Assembly: GCA_900766045.1 (NCBI GenBank)
Contig: CAAFTW010000014.1
Span: 1-64,000, forward strand
DNA: 64,000 bases
From: Clostridia bacterium
GTDB taxonomy: Bacteria; Bacillota; Clostridia; Peptostreptococcales; Anaerovoracaceae
Direction: 5' to 3'
In this document: in pieces, positions 52,604 through 63,092 of the stretch
Numbering within the stretch: the stretch's first letter is position 1
Layout of the letters: the number at the start of each line of letters is the position of its first letter
The notes under the pieces: model-generated
Told to the model about the DNA's origin: nothing
The model's input: the letters and a program-made list of their open reading frames with translations, nothing else
Databases searched by the model: none
Made by a program: the position numbers and the translations under genes

Positions 52604-53776
52604 ATGAGAAGCAGAAAATACAAAGTGGTAAACAGGAAGAGAATGGGCGTATTTATTGCGGCGCTGATCGTACTGGCCATTGTGCTGGGGATGGCGCTCG
52701 CGCAGTCGGGTCACGGAATCGGGTCGGTGGAGACCAGGGTCAGCGGCCTGAAATCGCAGCTGAATCCGGCGGCCGGATCGACACTGAAAACTACGTTCCG
52801 AATTTCTCCTGCGAAAAACCGCAGGGTTCTGCTGCAGACTTATCATTCGGCGGATAAAAAATGGGTGACTGCGGAGAAGTACCGCGCTGCATCCGGCGAC
52901 TTTGGAAAAGTATCGGTAACCTTCCCGTCTTCCTGGCAGAAAAAGACCTATACCAAATGGAGAATCTATATTCCTGCAGGGCATGGCGGAAGAACGTATG
53001 CGAAGAAGATTACGGTTACGCAGATGAATCGCGGGGCGGCCGGAATTCACTGTAAGTCTGCGGTAATTGTCAACCTGAAAACCGGCGCTGTCTTGTATGA
53101 CTATAACATGAACAAGCGTCTGCCGAACGCCAGCACCACCAAGATGATGACGGCGATTATCACCATGACGCATGCAGATCCGGATGCCACAGCAGTGGTC
53201 ACGAAAAATGTGAAGCATACACCGGATGGCAATCTGTATAAAAAAGTCGGAGACAAGTTCCGCCTCTACGACCTCTGGCGTGCCATGCTGATTGCGTCTT
53301 CCAACGACAGCGCGGAGGCGGTTGCAGAGACGACAGCCGGAAGCGAGAAGAAATTCGTTGCGATGATGAATGCGGAAGTAAAGAAGCTGGGGCTGAAAAA
53401 CACGCATTTTGAGAATCCGCACGGCATGGATACAGCCGGTCATTATTCTTCTGCAAGGGATCTGGCGACGATCAATGCGAGAGCCTACAAGCTCAAGGAA
53501 TTCCGGAAAATCACCATGGAAAAATCGGTGAAGTTCCGTGCACGGAACCATAAGAAACGTTACAACGTATTATACACAACCAATGACCTGCTGCTGGAGA
53601 ATTACAAGGGATGCCTGGGCGGAAAGACAGGAACGACAACGCTTGCCGGCCAGTGCTATTCGGGTATTTACGAGTATAAGGGCGTGAAGTATGTCACTGT
53701 CGTTATGCACAGCAGCAATCGTTTCAAGGATGTCAAAAAGCTGTGTAAGTACATCAGAACCTGGCAGGATAATTAA
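52604..53776 (+). CDS. D-alanyl-D-alanine carboxypeptidase (PBP5-type, S11)
   Basis: 390 residues. Trims the terminal D-Ala from peptidoglycan stem peptides outside the membrane. An N-terminal membrane anchor or signal (about 13-30) follows a basic start. The serine peptidase domain has SxxK in NASTTKMMTAI, SxN in SSNDSAEA and KTG in GGKTGTTTLAGQC. About 100 residues after the anchor form an Ig-like extracytoplasmic domain, an N-terminal addition. The start is ATG 52604 with only a weak AGGGAAAG site. Confidence 0.92.
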   Translation: MRSRKYKVVNRKRMGVFIAALIVLAIVLGMALAQSGHGIGSVETRVSGLKSQLNPAAGSTLKTTFRISPAKNRRVLLQTYHSADKKWVTAEKYRAASGDFGKVSVTFPSSWQKKTYTKWRIYIPAGHGGRTYAKKITVTQMNRGAAGIHCKSAVIVNLKTGAVLYDYNMNKRLPNASTTKMMTAIITMTHADPDATAVVTKNVKHTPDGNLYKKVGDKFRLYDLWRAMLIASSNDSAEAVAETTAGSEKKFVAMMNAEVKKLGLKNTHFENPHGMDTAGHYSSARDLATINARAYKLKEFRKITMEKSVKFRARNHKKRYNVLYTTNDLLLENYKGCLGGKTGTTTLAGQCYSGIYEYKGVKYVTVVMHSSNRFKDVKKLCKYIRTWQDN

Positions 53777-53854
53777 AGGAAACGGAAACGGCGGAACCCC
53801 CTCCTTCCGCGGTTTCAGCCGGATTTCCTGGCAGGAAGAACAGGAGTGGAGTGA

Positions 53855-54616
53855 ATGAAATATTTCTTCATTGATTATGAAAACATCAAGCAGGATGCAC
53901 TGAAGGGAATCGAGCGCCTTTCTGAAGAGGACAAGGTTATCGTCTTCTACAGTGAATATGCGCAGACGATGACGATTCCGATGCATCTGCAGATTAACAA
54001 CAGCCGCGCGGAGTTCAGCTTCAAGGAAGTGCAGGTCGGACATAAGAATGACCTGGACTTCCAGCTGGCGACGGAACTCGGCGCGCTGGTCGGAAGCGGT
54101 GTGGGAGACGAGTTCTATATCGTCAGCTATGATAAGGGATATCAGAGTGTCTGCCGCTACTGGCAGGAAAAGAATGTCTGCGTGAAGCGCATTGAAAGTC
54201 TGGGTGAAGGCTGCCCGAAAAAGAAAGCCGCACCGAAGTCGAAGAAAAAGCAGCAGCGGACAGAGCCGGAAGCGTTCCCGGATGTGTTCGAAGAGGAATT
54301 CACAGAGCTGCAGGAAACGGAAGAGGAAGAAAAACCAAAACAGAAGCAGAAAAAACCGCAGAAACAGAGAGCAAAGAAGCGTCTGCCGAAGTCACAGAAA
54401 CAGAAGAAAAAGGATACGCTTCTTTCTCTGGTGAAGGAAGTTGTTCCAGATCATCATGATGCAAAAAGGGTTGCGGACATCCTCTGGGATAATGAAAGCA
54501 AGCAGGATGTAAATAACGCTCTGATGAAAGAATTTCCGAGTCCGGAGAACAGGCTTGCCGCACAGCTGTATAAGCTGGTAAAGCCGCTGATTCCGGCACA
54601 TAAAGACAATGAATAA
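53855..54616 (+). CDS. PIN/NYN-like nuclease-fold protein with basic linker
   Basis: 253 residues. The first about 115 residues look like a PIN_7-type PIN domain: acidic residues in FFIDYENIK, NDLDFQLATE and IVSYDKGYQSV would bind the catalytic metal. A Lys/Glu-rich linker (about 120-190), ending in a dense KQKQKK/RAKKR basic stretch, joins a helical C-terminal domain (about 195-253). PIN domains are usually RNases, so RNA is the likely substrate (inference). No antitoxin gene is adjacent. ATG follows GGAGTGGAG. Confidence 0.7.
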   Translation: MKYFFIDYENIKQDALKGIERLSEEDKVIVFYSEYAQTMTIPMHLQINNSRAEFSFKEVQVGHKNDLDFQLATELGALVGSGVGDEFYIVSYDKGYQSVCRYWQEKNVCVKRIESLGEGCPKKKAAPKSKKKQQRTEPEAFPDVFEEEFTELQETEEEEKPKQKQKKPQKQRAKKRLPKSQKQKKKDTLLSLVKEVVPDHHDAKRVADILWDNESKQDVNNALMKEFPSPENRLAAQLYKLVKPLIPAHKDNE

Positions 54617-54675
54617 TTACCGGATATAATGCCGCCTGTATCGGGCGGCATACACCGGGAGAAGAACCGCATAAA

Positions 54676-54707
54676 GGGGCTGCAGCGTTTGCCGTTGCGG
54701 CCCTTTT
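54676..54707 (+). terminator. Terminator after PIN-like gene
   Basis: GGGGCTGCAGCG pairs with CGTTGCGGCCC, followed by TTTT. A smaller TGCCGCC/GGCGGCA hairpin lies upstream at 54630-54650. Confidence 0.8.
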
Positions 54708-54717
54708 ATTGTATAAT
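54689..54717 (+). promoter_or_regulatory. Promoter for the 54753-59677 gene group
   Basis: TTGCCG (54689-54694), a 17-base spacer and TATAAT (54712-54717). The -35 sits in the loop and 3' arm of the preceding terminator. Confidence 0.6.
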
Positions 54718-54752
54718 AAAATGAATTGTTTTTTGTGGAAAGGAGACGCCGC

Positions 54753-55391
54753 ATGGGAGCTGTTTTTGGGAATATCACCGTCATGCAGTTTGCTGACTTG
54801 CTGATACTGTTTGGGCTGCTGGTACTGATTATTGTGCTTGCAGTGCTCATTGCTGCACATTTTTCAGGAAGCGGACGGCAGCAGAAGCTGATTCTGTCTC
54901 ACATAGACGGGACGATCACAGAAATCCGTGATGCCGTTGTGACGGGAAATCAGGAAAATCAGCATGACCGTTCTCCGGAAACTGAAGAAAAACAGGAAGA
55001 AAGACAGGTGTTTACCGTGGTTCGCATTGATAACCGCATAGGATCTTCAGCAAAGAAACATGAGAGCAGAAAGCCTGCTGTCGTCCGGATTGACGGACGA
55101 GTAGAGACAGAAGCGGATGACGGCGGAGTAACGGAGAATTCTGCACCGCCGGATCAGGCGGAGCCGGGTTCTGCGCAGCAGCCTGCAGAAAAGGACCCTG
55201 CGGAGAAGATGGATAAAACGGAAGAAAAAGCAGAGGAGGAGCGTGCTGAGGATCCGGATGTTCAGAAAGCTGAGAATGTGGATTCTGATGAGCATGCTTC
55301 CAGAAATATCCGCTACCGGAGCCGCGACTGCGGTGTTGATAAGAACGGAAAAACGTATTCGGTTGATCAGCTCAGAGAACAAATTCGATAA
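54753..55391 (+). CDS. Membrane-anchored hypothetical protein
   Basis: 212 residues. One N-terminal membrane helix (about 12-38, LLILFGLLVLIIVLAVLIAA), then a long polar, Glu- and Ala-rich segment to about 190, probably disordered, and a conserved-looking end RYRSRDCGVDKNGKTYSVDQ. ATG 54753 has AAGGAG 8 bases upstream. I recognise no family. It precedes a zinc-ribbon protein and a UPF0182 protein on the same strand. Confidence 0.6.
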   Translation: MGAVFGNITVMQFADLLILFGLLVLIIVLAVLIAAHFSGSGRQQKLILSHIDGTITEIRDAVVTGNQENQHDRSPETEEKQEERQVFTVVRIDNRIGSSAKKHESRKPAVVRIDGRVETEADDGGVTENSAPPDQAEPGSAQQPAEKDPAEKMDKTEEKAEEERAEDPDVQKAENVDSDEHASRNIRYRSRDCGVDKNGKTYSVDQLREQIR

Positions 55392-55491
55392 TTTCAAGGC
55401 ACATCGCCTTTTTACGATATTCTGTCCTGCCGGAATTACGGCGCAGAGGCAGAAGAGAACCGTCAGAGAAACAAGATAATCGGAGGATAGT

Positions 55492-56805
55492 ATGGCAGAA
55501 CTATATTGCAGAAAATGTGGACAGCCGCTTCGTGATACGGATAACTTCTGTCCGAAATGCGGAACTCGTGTGGAACGGGAAGAGAAGGCGGAAACAGCGC
55601 CTGCAGCCGGGAAGCAGCCGGCAGACCATTCACGGAACGAACAGGCTGCGCAGAATATGCAGAAAACGGAGCCGGCTGTACAGGGACTCCGTGAGCATGA
55701 AGCAGACGACCGCAGAAATGCCGGAGAAGTATCCGGAGAGGAAGAAATCCGCAAGAATCGAGAAGCCTTCCATATCGATGACTTTGACTGGGGAAACAGT
55801 GATTATCCGTCCGGACATCCGCATAAAACAGAAGAGGTCAATTTTAACTGGCATACGACTTCTGCAGCTCCGGAAAGTAACGAAGAAAAAACAAGAGTGT
55901 TTGACCGGGAGGCTTTAAAAGCAGAACAGGAAAAGTCTGATGCTGCCGGCGAAGCGGATCATGATGCTGCCGAGACGGCGGAGGAGCCGCAGATACCGTC
56001 TCAGGATGATACGGATGCCGTATCAGAACGCGTTGAACGTGATCTGGACGCCATCGACACCTTCTACACATACAGTCAGAAGAATGAAGAGTTCCAGAAG
56101 GTACTGAATAAGGAATATGACCGGATCAGGAAAGAGGCTCCGGCCGTTCCTGCAGCCGCAGCGCCGGAAGAACGCGCGGCAGAGAGGCGCGGTAAGGAAG
56201 AGCCGGAGGCATCTCCCGAAGAAACTCTGCATAAGCTGGAAGAGCTTGCAAAGAAGGCACAGAGCGTAACGGAAGCATCCTCCCGCGCGGCAGAAGCGGC
56301 AAGTGAGATGTATGGGGAAGATGATCCTAATGCCTCTGAAGAGGAAGATGAAGGCAGCCGCCCGGAGGAAGATCTTCGTCATAAAGCAGCAAGAGTGCAG
56401 GATCTTCTGGACCGTCAGGAGCAGAATGAGCAGCAGAGTCAGATGGAAAAGCCGGACCAGAAAGCTCAGGAAAGCGCTCAGGAAAGCGCAGAAAATCCTG
56501 AGAAGGATGGTGGACAGGATGAGCCTTCAGAGCCGGAACATGCCGGCGGCGCTGCAGAACCGGCTTCTTCCGGAACGGCAATGAATTACGTCTTTAATCC
56601 GGAAGAAGAAGCGGCAAAGAAAAAGCAGAAAAAGAAGAAACGCCATATCGGCCTGAAAATTTTTATTACGATCATTATCCTGCTGATTATCGTGGAAGCC
56701 GGATTCCTGATCTTAAGGAAAGTCGCGCCGGACAGCGCAGTCTGCGTACAGCTTGAAAAAGTCTTCATGCATATCGCAGACCTGGTTTACAATCACTTTG
56801 GATAA
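55492..56805 (+). CDS. Zinc-ribbon membrane protein with long acidic linker
   Basis: 437 residues. An N-terminal zinc ribbon (CRKCGQPL ... CPKCGTRV, two CxxC pairs) is followed by about 350 residues rich in Glu, Ala and Gln, then a basic KKKQKKKKR patch and one membrane helix (about 388-410) with a short C-terminal tail. A DDFDWGNSD and FYTYSQKNEEF segment in the middle recur in similar clostridial proteins. Function unknown; scaffolding at the membrane is a guess. It starts 100 bases after the previous gene. Confidence 0.7.
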   Translation: MAELYCRKCGQPLRDTDNFCPKCGTRVEREEKAETAPAAGKQPADHSRNEQAAQNMQKTEPAVQGLREHEADDRRNAGEVSGEEEIRKNREAFHIDDFDWGNSDYPSGHPHKTEEVNFNWHTTSAAPESNEEKTRVFDREALKAEQEKSDAAGEADHDAAETAEEPQIPSQDDTDAVSERVERDLDAIDTFYTYSQKNEEFQKVLNKEYDRIRKEAPAVPAAAAPEERAAERRGKEEPEASPEETLHKLEELAKKAQSVTEASSRAAEAASEMYGEDDPNASEEEDEGSRPEEDLRHKAARVQDLLDRQEQNEQQSQMEKPDQKAQESAQESAENPEKDGGQDEPSEPEHAGGAAEPASSGTAMNYVFNPEEEAAKKKQKKKKRHIGLKIFITIIILLIIVEAGFLILRKVAPDSAVCVQLEKVFMHIADLVYNHFG

Positions 56806-56860
56806 ATGCTGAAATAATGCGGCCGGACAGGCTGCTGTACTTGCAGAGAGGAAGAGAGTT

Positions 56861-59677
56861 GTGAAAGTCGAAAAGGCAAAAAGAACGAGCGGCGGAGGCA
56901 GTAAAGGTGCTGTCATTCTGCTGATCGTAATCGCAGTGATTGCGGTGCTGTCCCTTCTGGTGAACTTCATTACAGACTGGATGTGGTTCTCGGAAATGGG
57001 ATATGTCAGCGTATTTCTGAAGAAAATTTCGACAGAACTGATCATTGGAGTACCATTGTTTGCCGTACTGGTCATTCTGATTGATCTTTATCTGCACAGA
57101 CTGAAAAAGAACTATTTTAATAAAATTGTATCGAATGAAGTGACCGATGAGAAGCGGCTGAGTGTATATACCAGAATCGTCGTAGCGATTTTTTCACTCA
57201 TTATTGCCGTTTACACAGCGACACATCTGTGGTTCGGATCACTGCAGTATTCACATGCCACGAAAGTAAAGCTGAAAGATCCGGTATTCCATCTGGATAT
57301 TTCGTTTTACCTGTTCAAACTGGACTTTCTGAAGCAGCTGAATGAAATCCTGATTGTGGTGATACTGCTCGTCATCCTGATGAGTATTATTTACTACGTC
57401 ATTCTTCTTTCTGTGCACAGTCCGGAAGTATTCGAACGTGACTACACGGCTCAACAGCAGCAGAACAGCGGAAACGTATTCTATACGTTCGCAAACGGCT
57501 TCATGAACGGCGGACAGAGACCGCAGCCGAAGAGAATGGACCGGAAAAATCTGTCCGGTCTGCTTTCTGTCGCATCCGGACAGCTCACCGTTCTCTGTGT
57601 CATTTTCTTCCTGATGCTGGGGATCGCATTCTTCCTGCGTCAGTTCGATCTGCTGCATTCACATACCGGAGTTGTTTACGGAGCCGGGTTCACGGACATC
57701 CATATCCGACTCTGGGTGCTCCGCATCCTGATGGCTCTGTCTGTTATCGGAGCGATTGCGGCCGTGCATTTTATTCACCGGCATCAGATGAAGAAGGTGC
57801 TGACTGTTCCGGTAATCATGCTGATTGTGGCGCTTGCGGGAACAGGAATTGCGGCGATCGTGCAGAATCTGGTGGTTTCTCCGGACGAACTGAATAAGGA
57901 GACGCCGTATCTGCAGCGGAACATCAAATACACGCAGAACGCATATGATTTAAAGAATGTGCAGGTGAAGAAATTCGCTGCGGATGAGAATCTGACTTCA
58001 GACGATATCAAGAACAACAGCCAGACCATCTCCAACATCAGAATCAACGACTACGATCCTGTGAAGACCTTCTACAACCAGACACAGAGTATCCGTCAGT
58101 ATTACACGTTTAATGATGTGGATGTTGACCGTTATAAACTGAATAATAAACTGACCCAGACCTACATGTCTGTCCGTGAAATTGATGAGAGCAAGATCAG
58201 CGACACCTGGCTGAACCGCCATCTGAAATACACGCATGGATATGGATACACCATGTCTCAGGTTAACGCAGTTACTTCAAGCGGACAGCCGGACGTCGTC
58301 GTGAAGAACATTCCGCCGGAATCCAAGGTTTCCGGAATCAGCATCAAGCAGCCGCGTATCTATTTCGGAGAAATGACGAACGATTACTCTCTGGTCAACA
58401 CGAAGGAGGACGAGTTCGATTACCCGGACGGCACACGGAACCGCTATACGAAGTATAAGGGAACAGCGGGAATCCGTCTGAATCCGTTTGCGAGACTGAT
58501 GTTTTCCATCCGGGAGAAGAGCCTGAAGCTGCTGGTATCGACAAACTTGACCAGCAAGTCCAGGATTATTATCTACAGAAATGTGGAAAGCCGCGTAAAG
58601 AAGATTATGCCGTATCTGAAGTATGAGAATGATCCTTACGCAGTAACGGCAAACGGCCGTCTGTACTGGGTTATCGATGCCTACACGACGAGCACCAATT
58701 ATCCGTATTCTGAGCCGTACAACGGGACAACCGGAACGAGCAACTACATCCGCAACTCTGTCAAGGTCGTTGTCGATGCCTACAACGGAACGGTAAGATT
58801 CTATGTCATGGACCAGAATGAACCGATTGCCAAGACCTACCAGAAGATTTATCCGACACTCTTCCGGAACTTCTCGGAAATGCCGGCGGCTTTGAAACAG
58901 CACATCCGCTATCCAAATGACTTCTTTGAGATTCAGGCGAAGATTTACAGTCGTTATCATATGAGCAACGTCCGGGTTTTCTATCAGGATGAGGACCGCT
59001 GGTCCATCGCGGATGAGATTTACGGAACCAAGCAGCAGCAGATGACACCGAACTACTACATTGTCAATCTGCCGGGAGAAAAGGATGCTGAGTTCATCAA
59101 TTCGATTCCGTTTACACCGAAGTCGAAGCAGAACATGACGGCACTGATGATTGCCAGAAATGACGGTAAAGATTATGGAAAGCTGCTTCTCTATGAGTTC
59201 CCGAAGAGCAAGACGGTCTACGGACCGATGCAGGTTGAAGCGCAGATTGACCAGAATACCGAGATCTCTCAGGATTTCTCCCTGTGGAGTTCGGCAGGAT
59301 CACAGTACAGCAGAGGAAATCTGTTCGTCATTCCGATCAAGGATTCTCTGCTTTACGTAGAGCCGGTATATCTGGAAGCGTCCAATTCGGCTATTCCGGA
59401 AGTAAAGCGAGTCATCGTCGTATACGGCGACAAGATCGCTTATGAGAGTACCCTGGGCGATGCGCTGCAAGAACTGTTCGGCGATAACGGAGGAGCAGAT
59501 ACATCCAGGACCGTGAAGAGCGGCAAAGGCAAAAAGAGCAAGTCGCAGATGGATTACATCCGTGAAGCCCAGAAGGCCTATGACGCTGGCCAGAGCGCTC
59601 TGAAAGAGGGCGACTGGGCTGGATACGGAAAACAGATGGACGCTTTGAAAGAAGCATTGGACCACTTAAAGTCATAG
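56861..59677 (+). CDS. UPF0182-family membrane protein
   Basis: 938 residues, GTG start at 56861 with AGGAAGAGAG upstream. About seven membrane helices lie in the first 330 residues (first at 19-41, then WMWFSEMGYVSVF, a family hallmark). A large extracytoplasmic domain follows with NIKYTQNAYDL, WLNRHLKYTHGYGYTMSQ and IRIYFGEMTNDYS-like blocks typical of UPF0182. The C-terminus is a charged helix. Function of the family is unknown. Likely last gene of the 54753 group. Confidence 0.93.
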   Translation: MKVEKAKRTSGGGSKGAVILLIVIAVIAVLSLLVNFITDWMWFSEMGYVSVFLKKISTELIIGVPLFAVLVILIDLYLHRLKKNYFNKIVSNEVTDEKRLSVYTRIVVAIFSLIIAVYTATHLWFGSLQYSHATKVKLKDPVFHLDISFYLFKLDFLKQLNEILIVVILLVILMSIIYYVILLSVHSPEVFERDYTAQQQQNSGNVFYTFANGFMNGGQRPQPKRMDRKNLSGLLSVASGQLTVLCVIFFLMLGIAFFLRQFDLLHSHTGVVYGAGFTDIHIRLWVLRILMALSVIGAIAAVHFIHRHQMKKVLTVPVIMLIVALAGTGIAAIVQNLVVSPDELNKETPYLQRNIKYTQNAYDLKNVQVKKFAADENLTSDDIKNNSQTISNIRINDYDPVKTFYNQTQSIRQYYTFNDVDVDRYKLNNKLTQTYMSVREIDESKISDTWLNRHLKYTHGYGYTMSQVNAVTSSGQPDVVVKNIPPESKVSGISIKQPRIYFGEMTNDYSLVNTKEDEFDYPDGTRNRYTKYKGTAGIRLNPFARLMFSIREKSLKLLVSTNLTSKSRIIIYRNVESRVKKIMPYLKYENDPYAVTANGRLYWVIDAYTTSTNYPYSEPYNGTTGTSNYIRNSVKVVVDAYNGTVRFYVMDQNEPIAKTYQKIYPTLFRNFSEMPAALKQHIRYPNDFFEIQAKIYSRYHMSNVRVFYQDEDRWSIADEIYGTKQQQMTPNYYIVNLPGEKDAEFINSIPFTPKSKQNMTALMIARNDGKDYGKLLLYEFPKSKTVYGPMQVEAQIDQNTEISQDFSLWSSAGSQYSRGNLFVIPIKDSLLYVEPVYLEASNSAIPEVKRVIVVYGDKIAYESTLGDALQELFGDNGGADTSRTVKSGKGKKSKSQMDYIREAQKAYDAGQSALKEGDWAGYGKQMDALKEALDHLKS

Positions 59678-59786
59678 TTTGAAAGGTGGCTGTTCACCCG
59701 CGGGAGGAGCATATCCCGCGGGATGATATAGATCAGCAGGAAAAAGTGTAACATACTGCAGCTTAGAGAACTTTGGAGGAATACAG

Positions 59787-61709
59787 ATGTTTGCGTTTGA
59801 TACTGAAAAAATGCTGTTCACGATTACCCCGGATCAGCATACGACAGAAAAGGTCACAGAAATTCTGAAGGCACATCCGGAAGTTGAATATGTGTCCATG
59901 GTCGGCATTGATATCGGCGGCCATGACACGGATGAAAAAATTCCGGTGAGTCTCTTCCTGAAGGATATGGATGACATGCTGGAAAACGGAGTGCAGACAG
60001 ACGGATCCAGTGTTGTCCTGCCTGAGATTGCCGACCTCGGCAACGCGAAGGTCTGCATCATTCCGGATAAATCCGTGAACTGGTATGTTGACTATAATTA
60101 CAGAAATATCTGCCACAGCGTAGGAGATCTTCCGGTAGGAACACTGCGTATTCCGTGCTTCCTGATTCACAACGACGATTTTTACTGCGGATCCCGCTCC
60201 ATCCTGAAGAAAGCGGTCAGCTATTTCAAGCAGCAGGTAATGGAGGAGATCAAGGCACATCCGTATGTGCTGCATTATATTGACGGCGTAGACAGCCCGG
60301 ATGACATCGATCATCTGACGATCACCAGCGCGACGGAGCTGGAGTTCTGGGTAAAGACTCCGGATGACAAGGGCGACCGCGAGCAGCTGTTTACCGCCCA
60401 GGTGCTGAAAGAGCAGTACTGGAAGAGAACCTACGGAGATGTCCGCACCGCTCTGGAAGAGACGCTCCGCATTCTGGACCATTATGGATTCAAGATCGAG
60501 ATGGGACATAAGGAAGTCGGCGGCGTAAAGGCGCAGATGGGAAATACCGGTCATTACGATCACGTTATGGAGCAGCTGGAGATTGACTGGCGCTTTACGG
60601 ATGCCCTTCAGGCAGCAGATAACGAGAATCAGATTAAATACGTTGTCCGCGACATTTTCACCCAGCACGGACTGGATGTAACCTTCATGGCAAAGCCGTT
60701 TGAAGGCGTTGCCGGAAGCGGCGAACACACCCATATCGGACTTGCCGCCACATTGAAGAACGGAAAGACGGTCAGCCTGTTCGCTCCTGCGGACATGAAG
60801 AAGGACTTCATGAGCCCGATCGGATTCGGAGCACTTATGGGAATCCTGAAGAATTATGAAGTGCTGAATCCATTCATCAGTGCATCCAACGACGCACTGA
60901 ACCGTCTGAAGCCGGGATATGAGGCTCCGGTCTGCATCGTCACTTCTCTCGGAAAGAGCGTAGAAGAACCGTCCAGAAACAGAACGGTTCTGGTCGGCCT
61001 GATCCGCGACGCAAAGAAACCTCTGGCTACACGTTTTGAGCTCCGTGCGCCTAACCCGAAGAGCAACACCTATCTGGTACTTGCGGCCTCTTACCTGGCA
61101 TGCATCGACGGAATTCATGCGGCTCTCGACCTTGAAAAGACACCGGATGAGCTGGAGAAATCTTTGTCGAAATCCTATGGAGACGATGACTTCTATCTGG
61201 AGAAGAACCGTGAGTACAGAAGTGAAGAGGATGTATTCGAGAATTTCACGGAGGAAGAGCGCAACCGCCTGTTCGGCAAGGCACCGGCAACGGTATGGCA
61301 GAATCTCAAGGCCTTCGATCTGTATCCGGAAAAAATGAACATCTATAAAGATAATGACATCTTCCCGGATCTGATCATCAGATCCTACCGTGCGGCAATT
61401 CTGGCCCAGTGGAAGACCGAGCTTCACGACAGACTGATCCCGTCCGTCATGGAATATGTCCGCGGATGCAAGCGTCTGCATAACTATGACGATTTCACGG
61501 ATTATGATGTAAAGAACTGGAATGAGATCGACGCGCTTCGTCATGAGCTGGCAAAGGACACCATCACCGACAAGGCGCTCCTGTCCAGAACCAAGCAGGC
61601 TCTGGATGATGGTCTGTACGATGTTGCTTCCGATCTGCAGCTGGAAGTCAAGGCAAAGAAGGAAAAACTGACCCAGCTGTATGAGAACTATAAGAAAAAC
61701 CTTCTGTAG
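59787..61709 (+). CDS. glnA: Glutamine synthetase, long clostridial form
   Basis: 640 residues. Recognisable GS motifs: TDGSSVVLPEIADLG in the beta-grasp part, catalytic ATELEFWV, EMGHKEVGGVKAQMG, MAKPFEGVAGSGEHTHIGL (equivalent to the NGSGMHxH loop), NRLKPGYEAPV and RFELRAPNPKSNTYL. GSI is about 440-470 residues and GSIII about 700; this is intermediate, with a C-terminal helical extension of about 150 residues. Converts glutamate and ammonia to glutamine. ATG follows GGAGGA. No GlnR site was recognised. Confidence 0.88.
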   Translation: MFAFDTEKMLFTITPDQHTTEKVTEILKAHPEVEYVSMVGIDIGGHDTDEKIPVSLFLKDMDDMLENGVQTDGSSVVLPEIADLGNAKVCIIPDKSVNWYVDYNYRNICHSVGDLPVGTLRIPCFLIHNDDFYCGSRSILKKAVSYFKQQVMEEIKAHPYVLHYIDGVDSPDDIDHLTITSATELEFWVKTPDDKGDREQLFTAQVLKEQYWKRTYGDVRTALEETLRILDHYGFKIEMGHKEVGGVKAQMGNTGHYDHVMEQLEIDWRFTDALQAADNENQIKYVVRDIFTQHGLDVTFMAKPFEGVAGSGEHTHIGLAATLKNGKTVSLFAPADMKKDFMSPIGFGALMGILKNYEVLNPFISASNDALNRLKPGYEAPVCIVTSLGKSVEEPSRNRTVLVGLIRDAKKPLATRFELRAPNPKSNTYLVLAASYLACIDGIHAALDLEKTPDELEKSLSKSYGDDDFYLEKNREYRSEEDVFENFTEEERNRLFGKAPATVWQNLKAFDLYPEKMNIYKDNDIFPDLIIRSYRAAILAQWKTELHDRLIPSVMEYVRGCKRLHNYDDFTDYDVKNWNEIDALRHELAKDTITDKALLSRTKQALDDGLYDVASDLQLEVKAKKEKLTQLYENYKKNLL

Positions 61710-61756
61710 TCTGCGTCTTGCGCAGAATGCGGATTGTTATATAAAGCTGCAGTTAA

Positions 61757-63058
<1,302 letters not shown>

Positions 63059-63092
63059 ACAAGGTCTCTGATTGATACAGAGAGGTAATATT

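Noticed and set aside
59763..61544. 593-codon minus-strand frame opposite glutamine synthetase
   Set aside because: A shadow frame; the plus strand has all GS motifs and a strong ribosome site.
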